Shown piece by piece: positions 1 through 11,011 of a stretch of 64,000 bases of DNA. Under the pieces are notes generated by a model. That model ran no database searches, was not told the origin of the DNA, and was given only the letters and a program-made list of their open reading frames with translations. How positions within the stretch are numbered: the stretch's first letter is position 1; each line of letters opens with the position of its first letter. This DNA is from Oreohelix idahoensis. Its lineage: Eukaryota; Mollusca; Gastropoda; Stylommatophora; Oreohelicidae. The stretch lies in contig JAMPIV010014126.1 in the NCBI GenBank assembly GCA_024509875.1, positions 186,001-250,000 on the forward strand, read 5' to 3'. A program made the translations under genes and the position numbers.

Positions 1-843
1 AAGTAAAAATGAGAAATCAGTCATCGACTATGCCATTGTTAGGAAGAGCTCATTCAAGTATTCATTCAAGTATGTGCAGGACTAGAGTCTGGAGAGGGCC
101 AGAGATTTGAAGTGATCACTACCTGCAAACAATTAAAAGAACAACTGAAAGAGCTGCTCAGCATAGCCATTGCCTACTACCGTGCAAGAAACTATGTAAT
201 CAAGCAGGGGAAATGAGCATTAAGACCTACAATCTAAGAGAGCCAGAAGTTAAGAACAGGTATCAGAGGCGTACTGCTACAGCAGTGAGAAACATAGCAG
301 ATCGACCTGATGACCTCAAACAGGTCCTGGAGCATGTCAACCACTTTAAATACCTTGGAACTGTCATAGACCTAAAGGGAGGCATCAAAGAAGAGTTGGC
401 CACTCGAAAAGTGCAGGTGGAAGACTTTTCAGGTCATAAATCGAGGATTCCTCAGCAAGAGAGAGGTTGGTAAGAAAATGAAGATGGCTGTATCCCGCTC
501 CACTTGACGTATATGTCCCAGCCAGATCCAAACCTCAGACGTATCGATGGTGCGAGTATCAAGGCCTCAAAACCCATGACCAAGTAGAACCTCAGCCAAA
601 TGAGGTTTGGGTCTGAATAACAGGAGAAGATCAGCTACCACGGCACGTATGGGAAACTTAGAGCCAGGGATCCAGACCTCCAGGATAACCCAGAGTCCAC
701 TGGGAGAACAACATTAGACAATCTCTGAAAAACTGAGGACTAGGTTGGAACCAGGCCAGGTGGAAGACAGCCATTAGGATAGTATGGCGCTCTCTGCCAA
801 ACCTCTACACCCCATGGTAGAAGAGGAATGACTAAGTAAGTAA
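1..843 (+). mobile_element. degenerate LINE-d (RTE-like) 3' fragment with TAAG tail
   Basis: Broken reverse-transcriptase C-terminal coding is readable: HFKYLGTVIDLKGGIKEELA around 340-410, and near the end TSTPHGRRGMTK before a stop, followed by a short taagtaagtaag tail at about 832-843. The same terminal peptide and tail occur in the reverse-strand copy at 55428-56600, which fixes the element's 3' end. The interval 420-640 has an internal deletion and stops. The left boundary is not visible. Clade is uncertain; the short tandem tail is typical of RTE-like elements. Confidence 0.7.
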
Positions 844-844
844 G

Positions 845-1258
845 TAGTAGATGTGATCTTTTGCCCATATACTGAAGTGATGTGATATTTTGCCCATATA
901 CTGAAGTGATGTGATCTTTGCCCATATACTGAAGTGATGTGATTTTTTGCCCACATACTGAAGTGATGTGATCTTTTGCCCATATACTGAAGTGATATAA
1001 TCTTTTGCCCATATACTAAAGTGAAGCGACACTAGATAGCTGGTAGGTCAATGACCTTTTGCCCATACACCAAGTGTATTATGACATTTATCTGTCTGCC
1101 TATACACTTAGTGAAGTGACATTAGTCGTCATGTTATTCATCTTTTGGCCAGACATTTAGTTTGATAAGACATTAAATTACAGAAATGTCATATGACACT
1201 AGCTACTTGACATGTCATTCATCATTTGCCCAGACATCAAGTGTTACATGACAGTAGA
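845..1258. repeat. 29-30-bp minisatellite and diverged extension, 3' flank of the gene
   Basis: Six to seven near-identical units of about 29 bp, each containing ttttgcccatatactgaagt, span about 845-1030. More diverged related units (gcccatacac, ggccagacat, gcccagacat) continue to about 1258 with wider spacing. The array sits between the stop codon at 1292 and the LINE-d remnant. It may form part of the 3' UTR or the 3' flank. Confidence 0.85.
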
Positions 1259-1291
1259 CAGCATGGTACAAAAAAGCAATGAGATGATCAG

Positions 1292-3994
1292 CTACATACA
1301 AGATGACAATTTTGCAGTACCTCTATAATAGGAAGTGGTTGTGGTTGATGTGATGGAGTAGATCATGCTCGTCTGCTGAGAGGACATGGTGTCTAGTTCG
1401 GACTGGGAAGGGGGAGACTGCTCATCTTTATCTGAATCCTGAGACAGGTCAGGAGATGAGGAAGAAAGGGCAGAGGATTTGACTTCTCGCTCTTGCTTTT
1501 CTCGTTTTGCTCTTTTCAGTTCTTCCCATTCAGCCATGGTATAAACTTTTTTCATCTCTTGGTAAGGTCCCTTTGCTAAGTAAAGGCTGTCTTCTATCTC
1601 AGGCTCGTCATAGTCAGTGAACTTTGGTGATTCTCTTTTTTCTTTTCTTTTACTTTCCAAAACAGACTGGTGCTGATGGGATGCACCTGTAGTGACATGA
1701 TGCACTGTTGTCTCTGCCTGAGGCCACTGTTGGCGTTGCTCAAAATGGTGGTATTCACGACTTTCCTTAGTGGCTGTCACTTTTGATGCATGCATCATCT
1801 GCTCACTGAGGACAATCGTCTTCTCTGGGCCTGCTCCAGATTTGATGATGTCTGACTCCGTGGAAACCTGCATGATGTCATGGGAGTGACTTGAGTCTGT
1901 GTGAGATTCTGACATGGAGTGCTCAGTTCCTCCTGAACTACCCATGCTCCAGGCTGCTGATTCTACAGAGACCATCATTAAACTATCATCTTGTTGGGGA
2001 TCTTTCTCTTCACTTGCCTTGGCTTCCTCTTTACTATTATCCAACTCTAAAGAATCAGCCGATGTTTGCATGAGATCCTCACCTGGGATGTTTTTGTCCT
2101 GTTTTTCACTAGACTGTCCTCCACTGGACTGTCCTCCACTGGACTGCCCTCCACTAGACTGCCCTCCACTAGACTGTCCTCCTAACTCTAAGGAATCACC
2201 AGACTGGATCATTCCGTCATCCTGACCATAGAGGGAATCAGTATCAAATCTAGTAGAGTCTGATGATTTCAGTTTCTGTTCAAGAACGAGGGAGTCTGAA
2301 GATAACTGCATGAGAGCTTCCCCTTGGAGTGAATCTGTGTCCAAATCAGCTGGTACTGCCTGAGACATGGCCAGATCTGGTCCAGCAAACACCACACTGG
2401 ATGCCATTTCTGTCATTTCAGAGCTTTCACCATCAAGAGAATCTGCATCTCCTTCTTGTCCTAGCCTTGCTCCCTCACTAAGTGAGTCATGATCTACATC
2501 TTCATGACCATCTCCATCCAAGGAATCTTTTTCTTCTCTTTCATCTCCACCACCTACTTCACTGAAATCAGAACTTCCAAACTGTGCACACTCCATGAGA
2601 ACTCCAGATTCCAAAATGGAGACAATTTTTTGAGCTTCTACCTCCAGATCAGCAGCTATAGCAATTTCCCTTTCAAGTCTCTCAAATTCATTCAGAGATG
2701 TGCAAGAAGAAGCCTCACTTGGTCTGCTAGAACTTTCTACAGAACTTTTTTTCTCATCTGAGTCTCCATGACATTCCTGTTCAAACCTCTCAAAATCAGC
2801 CAGTGATGATGAAACAGAATTGGATGTATTTTCCCCTGAACCTCCTGAGCTCTTACTCTCTGGTGTATGCTTTTCCACAGAACTGGCTGAGCTGGAAGCA
2901 ACAACTGTTTGTTCAAGTTGTTCAAATTCAGCCAGTGAGGATGCAATGGAAGTAGGCTCTTCTCCTTCTTTCAATTTTCGGAATCCAACAAATTTTCTTT
3001 CATCGTAAGAGCCCCCAAAATTGTCTCTGTCGACATCTCTCTCAATGGAGCTCAAAGAGCTGGAGATTGGTATAGCTTTCTCCAGCTTCTCAAACTCAGC
3101 CAAGGAAGAAGAAATGGAAACATCGTCTCTTTCTGCACCACGTCCAAAAAAGCGGAGGTTGGAGATTCCTGGAGACTGCTGGATGTTTGTGTCTGGAGAG
3201 CTTCCAAAATGGTCAGATAGGCCTGCCTCAGATTCTAAATCCTCCCTTTCAATCATTTCAAACTTATCCTCATCTGACATTTCTGTAATGATTGAAAGTG
3301 CAGCTCTGTCTACGAATTCAAATTTATCACTGTCATTAGAAGCATCACTTTCTCTGTCCTTTTCATCTTGAATTGTGACTGTCCATTCTTGAGATCTCTC
3401 CAAGGACATTTCATCATCTTCTGTATCTGCTAGGTCCTCTGCCATTTCTTTTCTATGCTCATCTGGAAAGGACACTTGAATATCTGAAGTGAAGGAAGAT
3501 GTCATGGATGCAATCTCTGCAAGCCTGTTCTCATCTGCTTCATAATCTTCATTGCCCTCTGCTTCAGCAGCAACAACTGTGGCAAAACTGTCTACACTGG
3601 ATGAATCACCATGATCTTCAGGACTAAGCATGGGCTCAACTACTTCAACTTCCTCAAACAATTCTGATCCAAATTCAAGCTCTGTATTCACAAAAAGTTG
3701 CTCCTCATGATGACCTACTGTGTGAATTGATTCGGTAAATGCAAAGCCTGATCCTGGATCAATTTCCTCTAAAAAAGATTGCTCCTTACGCTTTACGTCT
3801 GCTTCCTCTTCTGCTTCTGGAGCACTTGGTGTCAGAGGTTTTTCTTTTGTGACAATCTCTTCTGCTGAAGGTGTTGATTCCTCCTGCACAAAACTAACAG
3901 TATCAACTTCCTGCACATCTCCATCCTTCTCATGAAGTAACTCAGAGGCTATATTTTCAGTCTCCTCTTCTGTCTGTTGGGCCATTTGTGCCAT
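1292..3994 (-). CDS. ankyrin-like tail, 3' coding block in shifted frame (C-terminal end)
   Basis: About 900 codons are open in a frame shifted by -1 relative to the block at 4000-8243. The first Met is at 3994, but the frame is open back to at least about 4110, so the two frames overlap. Composition matches the upstream tail: acidic and Ser-rich, with four SSxLAEFExLE-type units (about 2650-3120), a GGQSS pentamer array (about 2105-2195), DKFEFVDRAAL, and a final SYYRGTAKLSSCM before TAG. I interpret it as the continuation of the same gene, separated by a single missing base in this sequence, a real frameshift, or unusual splicing. An independent gene is less likely. A donor-like agag|gtactg at 1319-1320 is in phase 1, so the exon could instead end at 1321 and continue beyond the window. 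No AATAAA is seen downstream on this strand in the remaining 1.29 kb. Confidence 0.8.
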   Translation of the reverse strand: MAQMAQQTEEETENIASELLHEKDGDVQEVDTVSFVQEESTPSAEEIVTKEKPLTPSAPEAEEEADVKRKEQSFLEEIDPGSGFAFTESIHTVGHHEEQLFVNTELEFGSELFEEVEVVEPMLSPEDHGDSSSVDSFATVVAAEAEGNEDYEADENRLAEIASMTSSFTSDIQVSFPDEHRKEMAEDLADTEDDEMSLERSQEWTVTIQDEKDRESDASNDSDKFEFVDRAALSIITEMSDEDKFEMIEREDLESEAGLSDHFGSSPDTNIQQSPGISNLRFFGRGAERDDVSISSSLAEFEKLEKAIPISSSLSSIERDVDRDNFGGSYDERKFVGFRKLKEGEEPTSIASSLAEFEQLEQTVVASSSASSVEKHTPESKSSGGSGENTSNSVSSSLADFERFEQECHGDSDEKKSSVESSSRPSEASSCTSLNEFERLEREIAIAADLEVEAQKIVSILESGVLMECAQFGSSDFSEVGGGDEREEKDSLDGDGHEDVDHDSLSEGARLGQEGDADSLDGESSEMTEMASSVVFAGPDLAMSQAVPADLDTDSLQGEALMQLSSDSLVLEQKLKSSDSTRFDTDSLYGQDDGMIQSGDSLELGGQSSGGQSSGGQSSGGQSSGGQSSEKQDKNIPGEDLMQTSADSLELDNSKEEAKASEEKDPQQDDSLMMVSVESAAWSMGSSGGTEHSMSESHTDSSHSHDIMQVSTESDIIKSGAGPEKTIVLSEQMMHASKVTATKESREYHHFEQRQQWPQAETTVHHVTTGASHQHQSVLESKRKEKRESPKFTDYDEPEIEDSLYLAKGPYQEMKKVYTMAEWEELKRAKREKQEREVKSSALSSSSPDLSQDSDKDEQSPPSQSELDTMSSQQTSMIYSITSTTTTSYYRGTAKLSSCM

Positions 3995-3999
3995 CTCTT

Positions 4000-6900
4000 T
4001 TACAAAAGATTGCTTTGGTCCTCCCCACTGGTCTCTGGACCTGTCTGAGGTGGAGTGAATGAGCCACTTATAGGTGGAGTAAACATTCCAGATTGTGGTG
4101 GCGTAAAGTTCCCACCAAAAAATCCTTGTCTCAGAGCATCAGGTGTTGGTGAAAGAGGTCTGTCCAGGTCAGACTGTGATCCTGAGCTGATACACAATAG
4201 GTCAGTGGGTGAAAGACCAGTAGAGATGACACGATAGCTTTGTTCCTTGGCTTTTTCTGCTCCTGTATCCACACATTCCTCTTCATCAGATTCAGCAGGT
4301 GGTTCTTCTAATCTGATTAACTCCTCCTCTGGTCGCTCTTCAAACTCCTCCTCCTCTTCCTCCAGCTCTAATTCTTCATCTCCTTCTTGTAGAGCAGGCT
4401 CATCCTGCAGCAATGGTTCTCCACTCATAGCATATCCTTCTGGTACAGCCTCATCTCTTTCTTCATAGACTTCACTAAATGTTGTGTCTGCTACACTATC
4501 CAGAGCCCTCTTACCATGGTAAACAGAATCTTTACTAAAATGGTAAACTCTTTCATCAATATCCTCTCCCTCATCTCTTTCTGAAGAATACCTGCCAAGA
4601 GAGATTTCCTGTTCCATGTGCCTGCTAAATTCCTCATCTTCAGTAATATATGAAGAATGGATTTCTTCTTTTTCAGTTTCTGTCAAAGAAAGACCTGATT
4701 CACTTGCTGTCATGGACAGTGTGGATGCTACTGGCCATTCCTCATGTTTGAGCTGACCTGAAGTTGTGACAATGGGCTGTATAGGTGCTTCCACTACAGG
4801 GTAACCATTGTCCTTGTCGTCTTCAGGCTGCTGAATGTCTGGCTTGGCCTGACTGGTGGTCATGATTGATGGCTGAATGACATCTTCACCATCTGGTTCA
4901 TCACCTTCACCTTCAACTTGCTGAATGTCTGGTTTAGCTTGTGAGCTGGTAGTCACAATTGGCTGAATTGGCTCTTCAACTTCTGGAGGACTACCATTGT
5001 CTTCAGGCTGTTGTATATCAGGTTTGGCTTGAACATATGGCATGAAAGAGGGTTTTATCCGTTTTTCTCCATCTGGATGATCATCACCATCATCATCCTC
5101 AGTGGGCTGCTGGACATCAGGTTTGGCTTGGCTTGTCGCAGCTATGGTTGGCTGTATTGGTTCTTCTGCCTCTCCATGGACATCTTCCTGTTCTTCCTCT
5201 GGCTGTTGTATATCAGGTTTAGCCTCCAGAGAACTGGCCATATCTGACTCTATGAGTTGAGGTTGGGCAAAGGGAGGTTCAGGCCAACTATCATCTTCCT
5301 GCTCTTGCCTTCTAACTGATGGCCCTTCATCATCTGCATCATATTCAGGAATGTAATCTACTTCAGTTGGCCCATTCAACACATGAACTTGACTCCTCAC
5401 AGCCATGTGGTCAACTTCAGCAACAACACCAACATTCTGCTCTTCAAACGTATCTCTTTCTTCAGTATACGGCCCAAAGCCATTCTCCTTGGCCTCTCCT
5501 GATATACTCATTTCTGAAAACCTCACATCAGCATCATATTCAATCTCTGGTGAGCCCTCTTCTGATTTCAACTCATTCAGTGCCACTTCCTCATGTGGAG
5601 AACTCAAGTCATCATCCTGAAGAGTTGTGTCTTCTCCATCCTTTGAATCTGTTCTCTCTCCATGTCTAAGCATTTCTAGTATAGTGCTTGCACTCTGCAG
5701 ACTACTGCTCAAGTCCTCTTTCTCTGAGCCTTCTCTTGGAGTTGACACTGGTGCTATAGGAACTGGTGGTGATGGACACAAATCTGTACCTGACAGTAAG
5801 TGACCACGAGGTATCACTGGTTCTTCCGGGGACAATTCTGATGTTTTATGTGGAGACAATGCATCTGTTTCAAACACATCATCCTCAGGGCTAGAGAGTA
5901 TAGACTTTCCAGCAATCTCTATTGGTCCTTGTTTTTCAACAGTGTCTGGTGAAATGTCATAGGCTGTGACAACATGACAGACATTCCCGCTGTCCAAATC
6001 ATATGATGCCGCTAGAAGAGTAGGTTCTACAGAAAGCTCAGATGATGACGAAGAAGCCTTGAAATCATCAACAGACTGCTCTGACACTCTAGTTGTCAGA
6101 CGGTCTGTTTGAAAAGTAACTTTCTTTTCTACTGGCGGCGTGGATTTCAGAGTTGTGTCATCTTCCTCAATTTCATCAATCCCAGGAGTCTCTTCAATAG
6201 GTGACAGCTTTTCTTCTGTAGAATCTCTTTCTGTTTCTGAAGATTCATATATTTCATTGTCAGCAAGAGACTTGCCAACACTGTGTACAGCCATGGGGAA
6301 GTGGGTAGGATGTGCTGGTGGTGGCTGAACTAATGTTTCTTCAAACGTTGTGCTCAGTTTTTTACTGGAGCTCTCTCTAGATGGTGATAAAGATCTATCC
6401 TCTTCATCTAGAGACTCTTGAAGAAGTAGTTCTTGCTGTGCCATTCTGGATTCTTTACTCACTACGCTCATCATTTCACTTCGCTGTTCAGAGAAGTGGT
6501 ATCTTTCCCCAGACACTCTCTGATACAAAAACATGGCATCTTCTTCCCTTTCATCAAATACAGAATGGACTGGTCTTGTGTTAGCCACCATATCAAATTC
6601 TGTGTCCTGTTTTGGAGTTTCTGGAAATTCAGGATCAAAGACTTGCTTGGCAATCTCACTCTTGACATGCTGCCGGCTTTCCATTATTGTTACCAGGACA
6701 TCAGCATCGTGAGTATCATCAATCTGCTCATAAGGCTCACATGGATGAGACCTACCAATGCCCCCAGCAGACAACTCTGCTTCATCCTCACTGACCACAC
6801 TGGTTGCAAATTCTTCTTGCTCAAGCTCAAATTTAACTCTACGTTTTGCTACTGATACTGAATTCAATGTTTCAGACTCATCGTAGAAGCTTTTTTCTAA

Positions 6901-8243
6901 AAATTCTTCATCTTTGGATTTATCTCTCCTATAAAATGTCCCCATGTCAATAGACTTCTGGGGTTTAACAGTTGACTTCTGCTCTTCAACAAAGGATTCT
7001 GAGAACTGCCTTTTGTACTGATGAGCTATTTCCCAAGGTAGTCTGGTATACTGGCCAGTTTGTTCATCAAATACTTCCACACCTCCACTGTCTGAGCTAC
7101 TTTTAGATGAAACTTCATCAGATTCTTCATCATCTTCACCTAAGTCTTCACCTTCAGCTGTGACTTCTGGTTCTTCTGAGGTCTCTATCTGAGTCACATC
7201 TGTAAAACTGCGTCCAAGCTGTTGTGCCCCAATATCATCACATGGTATCTCTTTTTCCTCATCATCTCTAGCAACATCCTCCTCATGTTTTATATCAGTA
7301 CTTTCTACAGTCTCTATCTCAGCTGTCTCAAAGCTCTTGTATTCATGTTTTATGCCAGAAATTTCAACAGTTTCAGTGTATGTCCGTTCATAGTGCATTT
7401 GAAAAGCCATTTCTTGTTTAAAGTCATCTGGGAAATCAAAAGCCACAGGTTTCTCCTCAAGGTCTTCAGGTGAAATATCTCTGGTTTCCTGTCTGATTAA
7501 TTCTCTCTTCATTGAGAATGATTCACCCTTCCGCTCATCCTCCTCTTCATCTCTAAAAGCCATGTTGTCATAAGCCATGAAACCTTCGCCATCCCTCAAC
7601 TCCACTTGACCCTCCCTTATCTCCCCTTCATCTTCCCTCTGCTCCCTAATCTCATCGCTTTCAACTTCCTGCTCAATTATTTCCTCTTCTTCACCTTCAA
7701 CTTCATGGTCATCACTATGGCTAAGTCCACAAAGTTCTGGCTCCAGTTCCGTGTCATCTATATCCTCTACTTCTTCCTCTTCCACCTCATGTTCTTCCAT
7801 TATTTCTTCTTGTTTATCCAAACTAACATCACTTCTAACATCAATAATCTCCACAGTGTCGGGATGGTGTCTGACTGCTTCATCATCAGTTTTAACTTCA
7901 ACATCCTGAGTTTCGTACCCTACACTTTCTGAAGAAACATCCAATGCCCCACTGGTGATGATTTTTCTCTCTTCAAGTGGTGCCTCTTGGGCATCATGTA
8001 TCTTAATCAATTCTTCTGTCCCTGCTGCATTAAACCCGAGAAGCTTCTCCTCATGCCCTTCCATATCTACAGGGGTTAGGTCGGACTGTTGTGTTTTCTT
8101 ATCTTTGTCATGGCTTACACTGAGGGAACTGACTTCTTCAAAGCTAAAGGCTGGTTCAGTTGTCTGTGCTAAGACTGGTGAGAACTGGTCTTCTACATCG
8201 GTCTCTTCTGATGTTTCTTCACTCACTTCCCGGATTTCAACAT
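4000..8243 (-). CDS. ankyrin-like tail, large 3' exon, upstream frame (ends at TAA 4000-4002)
   Basis: The exon starts after ttccctag (AG at 8244-8245) with at gtt gaa, completing a Gly-Asp-Asp-type acidic junction with exon E. Open frame runs about 1,413 codons to TAA at 4000-4002. The apparent Met at 8367 is intronic and not used. The protein is acidic, with long Glu runs, an internal repeat of AKPDIQQPE alternating with EPIQPxxxTSxQ (five units, about 4740-5260), and a C-terminal SGxFTPPxSG triplet followed by PETSGEDQSNLL and stop. A second coding frame with the same composition opens across this point (see 1292-3994). The stop may therefore be a real alternative end, a one-base sequence error or a mutation. 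The stop codon itself overlaps a donor-like GTAAAAG. Confidence 0.85.
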
Positions 8244-8763
8244 CTAGGGAAAGAAGTGTTAGTCCATATGGATTTGGAGGGAAAACCATGTTATTGCCTC
8301 TCAAGGTTATTTGAACGTGTAACATTTTTGGAAAAAAGTGAAATGTGGAATTCTTGCTAAGTATCATCTGTGTAATGTGTAAGTCAGTTTACAATATCTT
8401 CATCCAGTTAGTTGCTACATACTGCATTTAAAAACAACTTCAGAAATATTGCAAGGAAAAACAATTTCTGTGATTATACTTTGGGGGCACAGCTTTTATT
8501 AAAGAATTCAGAGATATTAAAAGCAACTAAATTTGTTAAAGGCAAAGAAAATCATGCAAACAAACTGTATGTGAACATAAAACTGATGTATTCAGCAGAC
8601 ATTGTAAACATATTTTTTTGACTGTGATTTCAGTGTTAAAAGGCCTTAAATAACACAAAAGAAGAGCTCACACTAAAATGTAATGCTAAGGAAAACTGGA
8701 CAGAAATCTGATAACCATTAGGAAAAAATGTAAATAAAAAGGTGATACAGCAATCCTAAATAC
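8244..8763 (-). other. intron between exon E and the large 3' exon (520 bp)
   Basis: GT at 8762-8763 and AG at 8244-8245 on the minus strand. It is AT-rich with no repeat or additional coding seen. Confidence 0.7.
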
Positions 8764-8883
8764 CTTGATCATCAAAATCATCCAACTGTGCAACTTCTGA
8801 ACTGGATGAACTCATTTTATCCACTGTGTGGATGGCCATGGCTGCCATATCCTGTCCCTCCTCCTCCACGATCTTTGCCGCTG
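8764..8883 (-). CDS. ankyrin-like tail, small cassette exon E
   Basis: This 120-nt exon was found by splice signals and frame continuity. The acceptor is ttcatcag|ca at 8884-8885 and the donor is caag|gtattt at 8762-8763. Only one of three frames is open across it, reading AAKIVEEEGQDMAAMAIHTV and then a Ser run and VAQLDDFDDQ. It is phase 1 at both ends: the upstream exon supplies g to make GCA (Ala), and its own last base g joins at of the exon at 8243 to make GAT (Asp). The acceptor is a tandem NAGNAG (cagcag), so start at 8883 or 8880 would differ by one Ala. It is less acidic than its neighbours and contains a possible short helix. A symmetric 40-residue exon is a natural candidate for optional inclusion. 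Confidence 0.75.
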
Positions 8884-9451
8884 CTGATGAAATGAAGACA
8901 TAGAAAGAAAAAAAAAACAAGACCCCATGACTTCAGTTCTATCAGAAGTGAAGCAGGTTGTTTATGAGGGAGTTAGTAACTGAATGTAACACATATGACA
9001 GAGGTCAGGATGGGGAAAGTCAAGCAAAAAGTGACACACATCTTACACTATCGTAGTGCTTTTCAGCTGGCACTTGGCAAGGGCATGAAAATAAAATTTA
9101 ATGAACCACATTTTGAACACATGACAGGAAAAACAAAAATCCACCTGCTGTACAAGAAAAGATTTGTTAATAAATCTTTTTTTAATCAGTCACAAGCAGG
9201 TGATGTTTTAAGGTGAATAATGTCAAATGACTGAATGATGGTGTCAGCCAACATTTTAATTCATTTAATCAGTTACACTTTGTGTGTTTAATTGGCTTGA
9301 TGTCCAAGATAAAAAGTAGAAGTGATTTATAATTTCAGTACATTATGATAAGTGAAGGATGTCTTGTTCTGATTTTGCTACAGGAAGCTGAACAGCACTA
9401 CACTATAATTATTAAGATGGGGAAAAGGGATCATGGATAATGTTTTATACT

Positions 9452-9600
9452 AAGTGGATGACTTAAGTTAAGTGGATGACTTAAGTTAAGTGGATGACTT
9501 AAGTTAAACTACAGATGATATCTTAAATTAAGTGGATGACTAAAGATGAACAACAGATATCTTACACTAAGTGGATGACTGGAGGCAAACTACAGATGAC
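9452..9600. repeat. 18-bp tandem repeat (ttaagttaagtggatgac)
   Basis: Three perfect units of ttaagttaagtggatgac at about 9452-9505. These are followed by diverged units that keep agtggatgac, at wider spacing, with paired cagatgatatctta segments to about 9600. Confidence 0.75.
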
Positions 9601-10009
9601 ATCTTGTAACAACACATATACACACAAATATGTAAATGTAATATATGTAAGCAAGAAGGAAATAGTAGTCGGCAAAACCATGAATTATGAAAATCACTAA
9701 CTGCAGAATTTTTAATGGTCCATTTAGCTTAGCACTTTTTGGTACTATCACATGTATTACTATGTGTACTCGTGGGCATATACTTCTGTGAGTTTAGTGG
9801 TTGACATATGGACAGACAGAGCGGATGGAGAGAGAGAGAACAAGCTGAGTTATAGCACGATACTGAGAGACACAGAGAGAGAGAAAGCAGTCCTACAATA
9901 TAGGACTGGGCCTCAGATGTGATGAGGGTACAGTTATTTTAATTTGAAATAACACATATAAAATATAACAAGTAAGAGCCTTTCATAAATTGAATAGAAG
10001 GATTGAAAT

Positions 10010-10425
10010 GATATGACAAGATCACCAATGTGAAACTGATGACAAGATAACCAATGTGAAACTGATGACAAGAGCCACACAAGTGAAACTGATGACAACA
10101 TCACCAATGTGAAACTGATGACAAGATCACCAATGTGGAACTGATGACAAGATCACCAATGTGAAACTGATGACAAGATCACCAATGTGAAACTGATGAC
10201 AAGAGCCACACAAATGAAACTGATGACAAGATCACCAATGTGAAACTGATGACAAGATCACCAATGTGAAACTGATGACAAGATCACCAATGTGAAACTG
10301 ATGACAAGATCACCAATGTGAAACTGATGACAAGATCACCAATGTGAAACTGATGACAAGATCACCAATGTGAAACTGATGACAAGATCACCAATGTGAA
10401 ACTGATGACAAGAGCCACACAAGTG
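10010..10425. repeat. 26-bp minisatellite derived from LINE-a coding sequence
   Basis: About 16 units of 26 bp with core gacaagatcaccaatgtgaa, including two variant units with agccacacaa. It runs directly into the LINE-a 3' end at 10426, and the unit corresponds to LINE-a sequence just upstream of that end (compare the unexpanded copy at 61935-62262, reverse strand). Confidence 0.9.
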
Positions 10426-10700
10426 CCAGTGGAATTAAAAATAAGAAGAAGACACTGGTGATGGATAGGACACACAAAGGAAATTTGCTGATAGCATTAC
10501 AAGGCAGTCCATGTTCTGGAATCCACAATGTAAGAAAGGTAGAGAGACAGTAAACACACTCAGAGAAGAGGTGGAGACAGAAATGAAAAGGATAAAGAAG
10601 ACATGGAGGGACCTTGAGCAGATGGCACAAGATAGGAGAACTTGGCATAAGTTTGTTAAAGGTCTCTATGCTCCTAAGGGAGCTGAAGGCTAATGAATGA
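10426..10700 (+). mobile_element. LINE-a 3' end fragment
   Basis: Nearly open C-terminal LINE coding reads RRHWWWIGHT-like at 10448, then FWNPQCKKGRETVNTL, WRDLEQMAQDRRTWH and GLYAPKGAEG, then stop. This is the familiar end of an APE-type non-LTR retrotransposon ORF2. Preceding LINE sequence is replaced by the 26-bp array. The tail ends in taatgaatgaa. Confidence 0.75.
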
Positions 10701-11011
10701 ACATATACTACAATCTCCAAAATGCTTGAACATGCCTATACCTGCTCCTACACGCGTAACAAAATGTTCATGAGGGGATGACATCTTACTACTACACACA
10801 TTTGTAACCTTTTATCAATAATCCATGGGGTCAGCTGTGTTTTAGAAACCAGATTCTTCAGTTTTCAGATGTCGCCCAAATTGCGTTTAAAAATAGCCCA
10901 ATTTCACACAAAACAGTCAAAAATCACCAAAATTGTGATCAACAAGTAACCCCAGATTTTCAGAATATTTCAGTTTTCAGATAAAAGATTATAGATTTAT
11001 ATATGGTGTAG

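Noticed and set aside
4000..4030. A tiny intron of about 30 nt (gtaaaag to cccaacag) joining the two frames
   Set aside because: Far below normal animal intron length and without a polypyrimidine tract or branch site.
3990..4040. Programmed -1 ribosomal frameshift
   Set aside because: No X-XXY-YYZ heptamer in the upstream frame and no obvious downstream stem-loop; sequence error or splicing is simpler.
8244..8367. Met at 8367 as a gene start for the large 3' exon
   Set aside because: The segment 8244-8367 lies in an intron: a ttccctag acceptor precedes 8243 and the split codon matches the exon at 8764-8883.
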